NCBI RefSeq assembly: GCF_002752655.1 | Contig: NZ_CP023737.1 | Location: forward strand, 3,682,001-3,746,000 | Direction of reading: 5' to 3' | DNA length: 64,000 bases | DNA from: Methylosinus trichosporium OB3b | GTDB taxonomy: Bacteria > Pseudomonadota > Alphaproteobacteria > Rhizobiales > Beijerinckiaceae | In this document: piece after piece, positions 55,439-62,741 of the stretch | How positions within the stretch are numbered: position 1 is the stretch's first letter | Layout of the letters: each line of letters opens with the position of its first letter | The notes under the pieces: generated by a model | Told to the model about the DNA's origin: nothing | Database searches by the model: none | What the model saw: the letters and a program-made list of their open reading frames with translations, nothing else | Translations under genes and position numbers: made by a program

Positions 55439-57271
55439 ATGAGCGACGCTCAGAACGGCCCGCCCGACCAGCCGGAGCAAGGCTCGCGCGAGCCGGACGG
55501 TCAGAATTCGTCGTCTTTCTTTCGTCGCCGGGCGAGCCGGCAGGCGCAGCCGGACGCGCCGCCTCCGCCGCCGCGCCGCTCCAAGCGGCGCGAGGGCGCG
55601 CTCTCGGCGCTCAGCGGCTTTTTGTCGGTGCTGCTCCTGTTCGCCATCGCCGGCGTGTTCGGCGTCATCGCGGTCATGCACAAGCTGCGCGAGCCGGGTC
55701 CTCTCGGCGCCGAGAAGATCGTTTATATCGCGCCGCGCAGCGACGTCCCCGACATTCTCGCGACGCTCGAGCGCGAGGGCGTCATCGACAGCCCGATGCT
55801 GATGAATATCGCGCTGCTGATCGAGGGCGCCCGCTCGAAGCTGAAGCCGGGCGAATATTTGTTCAAGCAGAACTCCAGCCTGCGGGAAGTGATGGACGAG
55901 CTCGTCGGCGGCCGCCAGCTGCTGCATGGCGTCACCGTTCCCGAGGGGCTCACCACGGAGCAGGTGCTGGGGCGTCTGCGCGACAATGAGGTGCTCGCCG
56001 GCGACATGCCGGAGACGCCCAAGGAAGGCGCGCTGCTTCCCGAGACCTACAAGGTCGCGCGCGGCTATCCCCGCGCCAAGCTCCTGATCAAGATGCAGGA
56101 GGATCAGCGCAAGTTCCTCGACCATATCTGGTCGCGCCGCTCGCCCGATCTGCCGATCAAGACTCCTTACGAACTCGTCACCCTCGCCTCGATCGTCGAG
56201 AAGGAGACCGGCCGCGCCGACGAGCGGCCGCGCGTCGCCGCGGTCTTCGTCAATCGGCTGCGCAAGGGAATGCGGCTGCAGTCCGATCCGACCATCGTCT
56301 ATGGCCTCGTCGGCGGCAAGGCGACGCTCGGGCGCGGCATTCTGCGCTCCGAGCTCGAGAAATACACGCCCTACAACACTTATGCGATCGAGGGGCTGCC
56401 GCCGGGACCGATCGCCAATCCCGGCAAGGCGGCGCTCGAGGCGGCGGCCAATCCCTCGCGCACGCAGGATCTCTATTTCGTCGCCGATGGGACCGGCGGC
56501 CATGTGTTCGCAGAGACGCTGGAGCAGCATCAGCGCAATGTGCAGCGCTGGCGGCAGATCGAGCGGGACCAGAAGGAGAAGGGCGTGGACCGCGCCGAGC
56601 CCGGCTCGTTCGTCGGTCCGTCGCCGCAGCCTGATCAGGCGCCGCCGGCGCGCCGCCGACGCGGCGAGGCCGATGGAATCGGCCGGCTGATCGCGGTGGA
56701 CGAGCCGCGCGAGGACCATCCGCGCGGGCTGCGCGTCACCGCCGATCATGGCGCCTTGAAGCGCCTCGGCGCCTATCTGCCGGATGTGCCGCCGCAATTC
56801 GCCGGCGAGAATGCGGAGAGCCTGCGCCTCTCCTTCGAGCGCGCCGCCGCGCCGAAGATCGCGCCGCCGCTGTTCACCACGGACTTCGCCGAGCGCGCCC
56901 GGCCGGAGACGGCCAATGTCGCGCTGCTGCTCGCCGCGCCGCAGGAGGAGGAGGCGGACGCCGTCGTCGCCGACACGGGCGACGATCTTTCCGATCCTTC
57001 GGCGACCTATCCCGTTCCCGATCGTCTGCGCGCCGAGCAGCGCGCGCGGGCGGCGCGACTCGGCCTCGCTCCCGAGCCGGCAGCCGATGACGCCGGCGGC
57101 GAGACGGCTGTGGCGGCCGGCGCTCAGGAAGCTGTCGCCGCCGCGGCCGGACGGCGCGGCCGCGCGCGCGCCTTCGACGCTTCGGAAGGCACGCCGCTCG
57201 ATCCGCTGCGCGACAAGAGCTGGGATTTGAGCTCGCCCAAGACGGTGCCGAATTTGGCGAGCTATCGATGA
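55439..57271 (+). CDS. mltG: Endolytic murein transglycosylase MltG with long C-terminal tail
   Basis: 610 residues from ATG 55439 with GGAG 8 bases upstream. One membrane helix (residues ~53-78, LSGFLSVLLLFAIAGVFGVI), LysM-like region, then the catalytic domain with SIVEKETGR (glutamate) and DPTIVYGL, TYAIEGLPPGPI, TQDLYFVADGTGGH. Cleaves glycan strands to end polymerisation. The last ~215 residues are low complexity and have no known domain; typical members are 340-430 residues. Confidence 0.9.
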   Translation: MSDAQNGPPDQPEQGSREPDGQNSSSFFRRRASRQAQPDAPPPPPRRSKRREGALSALSGFLSVLLLFAIAGVFGVIAVMHKLREPGPLGAEKIVYIAPRSDVPDILATLEREGVIDSPMLMNIALLIEGARSKLKPGEYLFKQNSSLREVMDELVGGRQLLHGVTVPEGLTTEQVLGRLRDNEVLAGDMPETPKEGALLPETYKVARGYPRAKLLIKMQEDQRKFLDHIWSRRSPDLPIKTPYELVTLASIVEKETGRADERPRVAAVFVNRLRKGMRLQSDPTIVYGLVGGKATLGRGILRSELEKYTPYNTYAIEGLPPGPIANPGKAALEAAANPSRTQDLYFVADGTGGHVFAETLEQHQRNVQRWRQIERDQKEKGVDRAEPGSFVGPSPQPDQAPPARRRRGEADGIGRLIAVDEPREDHPRGLRVTADHGALKRLGAYLPDVPPQFAGENAESLRLSFERAAAPKIAPPLFTTDFAERARPETANVALLLAAPQEEEADAVVADTGDDLSDPSATYPVPDRLRAEQRARAARLGLAPEPAADDAGGETAVAAGAQEAVAAAAGRRGRARAFDASEGTPLDPLRDKSWDLSSPKTVPNLASYR

Positions 57272-57281
57272 AGTGAGTGGG

Positions 57282-57353
57282 GAGTAGGGAGTGGTGGGCA
57301 GTGAGTAGTGACTCGCTCCGAGACCACTACTCCCTATTCACTACTCCCTACTC
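57282..57353. repeat. Imperfect inverted repeat between mltG and yicC
   Basis: About 30-base arms built from GAGTAGGGAGT and AGTAGTG units, five mismatches, separated by ~13 bases. Fills almost the whole 100-base gap. Confidence 0.7.
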
Positions 57354-57371
57354 GCCCTCCATAGGAGCAAC

Positions 57372-58259
57372 ATGTCCCTCGCCAGCATGACGGGCTTCGC
57401 CCGCGCCCATGATACGCTCGGACCATGGCGCTACGCCTGGGAGATCAAGACCGTCAACGCCAAGGGGCTCGACCTGCGGCTGCGCGCGCCGCCCAATTTC
57501 GACGCTGTGGAGGTGAAGGCGCGCGCGCTCATCGGCGGGCGCGTCACGCGTGGGGCGTGCTTCGCCGGCCTCACCGCCAAGCGCGACGATTCCGTCGTCG
57601 AGACGCGCGTCAATCGCGCCGCGCTCGAGCGTCTGCTGAAAGCGCTCGACGATATTCCTCTGCATGCGTCCCTGCGCCCTGCCTCGCTCGACGGCCTGCT
57701 CGCGGTGCGCGGCATCGTCGAGATTGTCGAGCCGGAAGACGACGAGGAGCAGCGCAATGCGCTGGACGCGCAGATTTTGAAGACGCTCGCCACAGCGCTC
57801 GATCAACTCGCCGCCTCGCGCCTCGCCGAGGGCGCGGCGCTCTCCGCCGTGCTGACGCAGAGGCTCGACCGCATCGCCGGGCTCACGGCGCAGGCCGAGG
57901 CGCTGCCCGGCCGCGGCGCCGAGGCGGTGCGCGCGCGGCTGGCGCAGCAGGTCGCCGCCCTGCTCGACACCGGCGCCGCCTTCGATCCGCAGCGCCTGCA
58001 TCAGGAGGCGGTGCTGCTCGCGGTCAAGGCCGATATTCGCGAGGAGCTCGATCGATTGAAGGCGCATGTGGGAAGCGCGCGCGATCTGCTCGGGAAGGGC
58101 GGGCCGGTCGGCCGCCGGCTCGACTTCATCGCGCAGGAGCTCTCGCGCGAGACCAACACGCTCTGCGCCAAATCCAACGACGGCGCCCTCACCGCGATCG
58201 GCCTCGAGCTCAAGATAGAGGTGGAGCAGTGGCGGGAGCAGGTGCAGAATATTGAGTGA
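57372..58259 (+). CDS. yicC: YicC-family endoribonuclease
   Basis: 295 residues. MTGFARA at the N terminus, WEIKTVNAKGLDLRLRAP, and C-terminal VGRRLDFIAQELSRETNTL are the family marks. YicC proteins act on RNA and are often beside gmk, as here. Confidence 0.92.
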   Translation: MSLASMTGFARAHDTLGPWRYAWEIKTVNAKGLDLRLRAPPNFDAVEVKARALIGGRVTRGACFAGLTAKRDDSVVETRVNRAALERLLKALDDIPLHASLRPASLDGLLAVRGIVEIVEPEDDEEQRNALDAQILKTLATALDQLAASRLAEGAALSAVLTQRLDRIAGLTAQAEALPGRGAEAVRARLAQQVAALLDTGAAFDPQRLHQEAVLLAVKADIREELDRLKAHVGSARDLLGKGGPVGRRLDFIAQELSRETNTLCAKSNDGALTAIGLELKIEVEQWREQVQNIE

Positions 58260-58261
58260 TG

Positions 58262-58335
58262 AGCGAATAGCGAATAGGGAGTAGCCAATAGCGAGCACCG
58301 AGCCTTCCACTCGCTATTCGCTGCTCGCTATTCGC
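58262..58335. repeat. Imperfect inverted repeat between yicC and gmk
   Basis: Arms made of GCGAATAGCGAATAGGGAG and CGCTATTCGCTGCTCGCTA. Same style and position as the repeat at 57282-57353 but a different unit. Confidence 0.65.
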
Positions 58336-58347
58336 CATGGACCGCCG

Positions 58348-58986
58348 ATGCCCCATACCCCCGACCGCCGCGGTATAGTTCTCATCCTCTCCTCGCCCTC
58401 CGGCGCGGGAAAGACGACGCTGACGCGCATGTTGCTGCAGAGTCGGGAGCTCGACCTCACCTTGTCGATCTCCGTGACGACGCGCGCGCGGCGCTCCAGC
58501 GAGGTCGACGGCATCCATTACTCCTTCATCTCGCAGAAGCGCTTCGAAGCGATGCGCGAGTCCGGCGAGCTGCTGGAATGGGCCGAGGTGCACGGCAATT
58601 TCTACGGAACGCCGCGCGCCCCGGTCGAGGAGATATTGAACGAGGGGCGCGACGCGCTGTTCGACATCGATTATCAGGGCACGCAGCAGGTGCGCGAGAA
58701 GATGGGCGCCGACACCGTCACCGTGTTCATCCTGCCGCCGTCGATGAAAGAGCTGCGCGCGCGGCTCGAGCGGCGCGCCGAGGATTCACGCGAGACGATC
58801 GAGCGGCGGCTCGACAACGCCCGCAACGAGATCCAGCGCTGGAAGGCCTATGATTATGTGCTCGTCAATGATGATCTGCAGCGCACCTTCGACGATCTCA
58901 TCGCCATTTTGCGTTCCGAGCGTCAGCGCCGCCCGCGGCGCATGAAGGGAATCGAGGCTTTCGTGGAGCGCCTGCTCAACGAATGA
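58348..58986 (+). CDS. gmk: Guanylate kinase
   Basis: 212 residues. P-loop SSPSGAGKTTLTRML, GMP site VTTRARRSSEVDGIHYSF, and EWAEVHGNFYGTPRAPVE. Makes GDP from GMP. Confidence 0.96.
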   Translation: MPHTPDRRGIVLILSSPSGAGKTTLTRMLLQSRELDLTLSISVTTRARRSSEVDGIHYSFISQKRFEAMRESGELLEWAEVHGNFYGTPRAPVEEILNEGRDALFDIDYQGTQQVREKMGADTVTVFILPPSMKELRARLERRAEDSRETIERRLDNARNEIQRWKAYDYVLVNDDLQRTFDDLIAILRSERQRRPRRMKGIEAFVERLLNE

Positions 58987-59036
58987 TCGCGCGACGGGCG
59001 ATCTTGGCGTGATTCAGCCGATTTGATTGGGCTGAA

Positions 59037-59101
59037 AGAGCGAGCCTGAAGGCTCGCGGTCCAAGCGCGGCCCCTGGACCGCGAGCCTTCAGGCTCGCTC
59101 T
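59037..59101. repeat. Intergenic hairpin repeat, copy 2
   Basis: Perfect 27-base arms (59037-59063 and 59075-59101) with an 11-base spacer AGCGCGGCCCC. Same arms as 2324-2390. Sits 50 bases after gmk. Confidence 0.85.
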
Positions 59102-59148
59102 CGAAGGGCTTCGAATTCGTTTTCACTGATCCAAAGGGGGAAAAGTCG

Positions 59149-59493
59149 ATGCCTGAGACCGGCAATCCATCCTTCGCCGCCGCATTCGCCCTTCTCGCGC
59201 TCGCCGGCTGCAATTCCGCGCAGCCGCCGACGGCGAGCGCGCCTGTCGTCGCGAGCCGCACGGTCACTCCACAGAATTTCGCTCTGCCCGCGGGCGAGGG
59301 CTGCGCCGGCGCGCTCGCCCGCTATCGCGCCGTGCTCGACAACGACCTCGCCATGGGGCACGTCGGCCAGAGCGTCTACGCGACCATCCAATCGGAGCTG
59401 GCGCCGGCCGATTCGGCCTGCGCGGCTGGACGCGGCGGCGCGGCGCTGTCGCTCCTGCGCGCCAGCAAGTCGCGCCACGGCTATCCCGGTTGA
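59149..59493 (+). CDS. Putative lipoprotein
   Basis: 114 residues. Short leader ending LLALAGC, a good lipobox with C21. The mature part is small and alanine-rich with three further cysteines (GEGCAG, DSACAAG) and a segment ARYRAVLDNDLAMGHVGQ. No family recognised. Confidence 0.6.
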   Translation: MPETGNPSFAAAFALLALAGCNSAQPPTASAPVVASRTVTPQNFALPAGEGCAGALARYRAVLDNDLAMGHVGQSVYATIQSELAPADSACAAGRGGAALSLLRASKSRHGYPG

Positions 59494-59688
59494 GCCTCGC
59501 CCCGCGACCATTGGTCCGAGCAAGTTTGGAAGCAATCCGATCTTGCGGCATTGTTGGAGAAACATTGCCATCTTACGATATTATGACAGTTCGATAACGC
59601 TCCTCGCACGCGCACGCTGGGCCAATTCTTGCTTTCCCGGAAGCGGAGCTGGCGGGGGGAGACGTCATTCACTTCGAGAGGCCATGAC

Positions 59689-60021
59689 ATGACACGTTTC
59701 CGCACCCTTCTCGCCATCGCCGCCGCTCTGGCGGGCTCGGCCGCCACCGCCTCCAGCGAGACTGCGCTCGAACTCTCGATCAAGGATCATCGTTTCGAGC
59801 CCGCCTCGCTCACGGCTCGCGCCGGCGAGCCGATCGCCATCACGGTGAAAAATTTGGACGCTACGCCGGAGGAGTTCGAGAGCAAGGCGCTCAAGGTCGA
59901 GAAGGTGGTCGCCGGCAATGGCGAGATCACCGTGCGGCTGCGGCCGCTGAAGCCCGGCCGCTACGCCTTCGCCGGCGAATATCACGAGGACACGGCCAAG
60001 GGCGAGCTGGTCGTCGAGTAA
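59689..60021 (+). CDS. Cupredoxin-domain periplasmic protein (EfeO/P19-like)
   Basis: 110 residues from ATG 59689, GAGAGG 7 bases upstream. Signal peptide to ATASSE. Then a cupredoxin-like sandwich: SIKDHRFEPASLTARAGEPI, KNLDATPEEFES, GRYAFAGEYHED. Coupled by 13 bases to the FTR1 permease. Likely handles iron or copper oxidation/delivery at the periplasmic side. Confidence 0.75.
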   Translation: MTRFRTLLAIAAALAGSAATASSETALELSIKDHRFEPASLTARAGEPIAITVKNLDATPEEFESKALKVEKVVAGNGEITVRLRPLKPGRYAFAGEYHEDTAKGELVVE

Positions 60022-60034
60022 GAGGGAAGCATTC

Positions 60035-60871
60035 ATGCTGGGCGCGCTCATCATCGTCTTTCGCGAGGTCATCGAGGCGGGTCTCGTGATCGGCATCGTG
60101 CTCGCGGTCACGCGCGGCGCGCGAGGGGCGCGGCCCTTCATCTTCGGCGGCGTCGCGGCGGGCGCGCTCGGCGCCGGCGTCGTCGCCGTCTTCGCCGACG
60201 CTCTGTCGCAGGCGGTCGCCGGCCGCGGCCAGGAATTGTTCAACGCCGGCGTGCTGGCCGTCGCCGTCGTGATGCTCGCCTGGCATAATATCTGGATGGC
60301 GCGTCATGGCCGCGAGCTCGCCTCGGAGCTGGCGGCGGTCGGCCGCGCCGCCGTGGCGGGCGAAAAATCCTTTGTGGCGCTCGCCGTCGTCGTCGCTCTC
60401 GCCGTGCTGCGCGAGGGGTCGGAAGTGGCGCTGTTCCTCTATGGCATTCTCGCTTCGGGCGAGACCGGAGCGGCGCTGCTGCTCGGCGGGCTCGGCGGCC
60501 TCGCGCTCGGCGCGGCGGTGAGCGCGCTCACCTATTTCGGCCTCGTCACCATACCGGCGCGCCATTTGTTCGCGGTGACGACGGCGATGATCACTCTGCT
60601 CGCGGCCGGCCTCGCCGCGCAGAGCATCGGCTTTCTGCAGCAGGCCTGGATCGTCACGGCCTTGTCGGAGACCTTGTGGGACACGTCCGCCATCCTGCCG
60701 GATTCGAGCGTTTTCGGGCGCGTGCTGCATACGCTGATCGGCTATACCGACCAGCCGACGCAATTGCAGGTCATCGTCTATGTGGCGACTCTGGCGGGAA
60801 TCGCGATCGCGACCAAGCTCGCCGCGCCGCCCCCGCGCGCGCCGAAGACGGTGCAGGCGCCGGCGGAATAA
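60035..60871 (+). CDS. FTR1-family iron permease
   Basis: 278 residues, seven hydrophobic helices. The two REXXE iron motifs are present: FREVIEAG (residue ~10) and LREGSEVALFLYG (~128). Imports ferric iron with the cupredoxin partner upstream. Confidence 0.9.
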   Translation: MLGALIIVFREVIEAGLVIGIVLAVTRGARGARPFIFGGVAAGALGAGVVAVFADALSQAVAGRGQELFNAGVLAVAVVMLAWHNIWMARHGRELASELAAVGRAAVAGEKSFVALAVVVALAVLREGSEVALFLYGILASGETGAALLLGGLGGLALGAAVSALTYFGLVTIPARHLFAVTTAMITLLAAGLAAQSIGFLQQAWIVTALSETLWDTSAILPDSSVFGRVLHTLIGYTDQPTQLQVIVYVATLAGIAIATKLAAPPPRAPKTVQAPAE

Positions 60872-60908
60872 AGCCGTACGAAGAAAAAGCGGACTCTCGA
60901 CGCTCTCT

Positions 60909-60932
60909 CCTTCTCCCACAAGTGGGAGAAGG
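60909..60932. repeat. Intergenic palindrome
   Basis: CCTTCTCCCAC and GTGGGAGAAGG with a two-base centre, between the convergent FTR1 and Hsp20 genes. No T-tract. Probably a dispersed repeat used as a bidirectional end signal. Confidence 0.5.
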
Positions 60933-60961
60933 GACGCCTTTCCTGAGAGGTCTCTGGGCGT

Positions 60962-61402
60962 CTACTTTCCCGGCTCGTCCGGCGTCGCAATATCGATCTT
61001 GCGGATGACGCGCTCCGGCTCGGGGCGCACGAGGTCGATCGACAACAGCCCGTTGAGCAGATCGGCGCCCAGCACCTGCATGCCCTCGGCCAGCAGGAAG
61101 GCGCGCTGAAACTGGCGCGCGGCGATGCCGCGATGCAGATACTGCCGCTCGCGATCGTCGGTCTGCTTGCCGCGAATGACCAGCTGATTCTCCTCGAGCG
61201 ATATGTCGAGCTGGTCGCGCGTGAATCCGGCGACGGCCAAGGTCAACCGCAGCCGCTCGGGGCTGTCCTCGCTGCGCGGAAGGCGTTCGATGTTATAGGG
61301 CGGATAGCCGTCCGAGGCCGAGCGGGTGACGCGGTCGAGCGCGCGCTCGATCTCGTCGAACCCCAGCAGAAAAGGGGAATTGAGCGTCGGCAGTCGTGCC
61401 AT
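60962..61402 (-). CDS. Hsp20 (alpha-crystallin) small heat-shock protein
   Basis: 146 residues. Alpha-crystallin domain LRLTLAVAGFTRDQLDISLE, QLVIRGKQ, and RAFLLAEGMQVLGADLLNGL. Holds unfolding proteins. Resembles IbpA. A 14-residue N-terminal region LGFDEIERALDR precedes the domain. Confidence 0.9.
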   Translation of the reverse strand: MARLPTLNSPFLLGFDEIERALDRVTRSASDGYPPYNIERLPRSEDSPERLRLTLAVAGFTRDQLDISLEENQLVIRGKQTDDRERQYLHRGIAARQFQRAFLLAEGMQVLGADLLNGLLSIDLVRPEPERVIRKIDIATPDEPGK

Positions 61403-61538
61403 GGCGAAGCCCTCGCGGCGCTTCTCGTGAAATGTCTCGCGAGGCCCGTCATCGGCGCCCCGCGGCGTATATGGAGCCGAAGCTCGACACGATCAAGCGG
61501 CGCTTCCGGCACCGCGCATGATCACGTAGCATCGCGAG

Positions 61539-62609
61539 ATGAGCCTCACGCCTTCCTCCATCGACGCTGCGTTCGTGACGCAGGCCGAAGCCTGTCGCAA
61601 TCTCGGCTCGCCCTTCACCGCGGCGCTCTGCGATATTCTGCGCCGCGATCTCGATGCGCGCAGCGCCTTCGGGCGCCGCATTCTGAGCTGGGGAGAGCGC
61701 GCGACGGCCGATGCGCTGCCGCTGCGCGCCGCTGGCGCTCTGCATTTCCTCGCCCGTTCGGGCCGCGCGCCGGAGCTTGCCGCCGTCTATCCCCCGCAGG
61801 CGCCGGATGAAGCGGCGCTGCGGCGCGCGCTCGCGAGCGCCATCGCCGCGCATGACGCATCGCTCGCCGCCTTTCTCGATCGGCCGCCGCAGACCAATGA
61901 GACGGCGCGATCCTCGATCCTGCTGGGCGCCGCGCTCTGCGTCGCCGATCTGGTGAAGCGGCCGCTCGAAGTGCTGGAGATCGGCGCCAGCGCCGGGCTC
62001 AATCTCCATTTCGACCGCTACGCCTTCGAACTCGGCGTCGGCTGTTGGGGGGCGCCCGACGCCGGATTGAGGCTCGTCTGCGACTGGCGCGGCGAGCCGC
62101 CGCCGCTCGCCGCGCCGCTCGAGATCGCCGCGCGCGCCGGCTGCGACGTCGATCCGCTCGATCCCGCGCTCGCCGCCGATCGCGAGCGCCTGCTCGCTTA
62201 TGTCTGGCCCGACCAGACCGAACGCCTCGCGCGCGTGGAGCGGGCGCTGGCGCTGGCGGCGCGGCGCGACGAGCGGGTCGCGCGCGCCGACGCCGGCGAT
62301 TTTCTCGCCGCGCGCCTCGCCGCGCCGCTCGCGCCCGGCCGCGCCCGGCTGCTGCATCACACTATCGTCTGGCAATATCTGCCGCTGGAAACGAAGACGC
62401 GCGCCAAAGCCGCGATCGCGGCGGCGGGGGCGGCGGCGACGCCACAGGCGCCCTTCGCCTGGGCGCGCATGGAGGCCGACGGCGACATGCGCTCGGCCGC
62501 CGTCACGCTGACATTATGGCCGGGCGGCGAGAGCGTGGCGCTCGGCCGCGCCGACTTCCACGGACGCTGGGCGCAGTGGAATGCGCGGGCGCTGTCTCCT
62601 ATGTCTTGA
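61539..62609 (+). CDS. DUF2332 protein, methyltransferase-like fold
   Basis: 356 residues. VLEIGASAGLNLHFDRY near residue 147 recalls a SAM-binding loop. Further DUF2332 signatures: VDPLDPALAADRERLLAYVW, ARLLHHTIVWQYL and ALGRADFHGRWAQW. Function not known. Confidence 0.75.
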   Translation: MSLTPSSIDAAFVTQAEACRNLGSPFTAALCDILRRDLDARSAFGRRILSWGERATADALPLRAAGALHFLARSGRAPELAAVYPPQAPDEAALRRALASAIAAHDASLAAFLDRPPQTNETARSSILLGAALCVADLVKRPLEVLEIGASAGLNLHFDRYAFELGVGCWGAPDAGLRLVCDWRGEPPPLAAPLEIAARAGCDVDPLDPALAADRERLLAYVWPDQTERLARVERALALAARRDERVARADAGDFLAARLAAPLAPGRARLLHHTIVWQYLPLETKTRAKAAIAAAGAAATPQAPFAWARMEADGDMRSAAVTLTLWPGGESVALGRADFHGRWAQWNARALSPMS

Positions 62610-62741
62610 TGTTGCGACCCAACGACTCCTGCGGCGACGCGTCATGCTTTCATGGTTGCGCGCCGCTCGGCTTGGTGGGAGCATCGCGGTCACGGAGCCG
62701 ACAAGGTTTCCACTCGCCGGCGCCGGCAACGGGAGCGGGTC

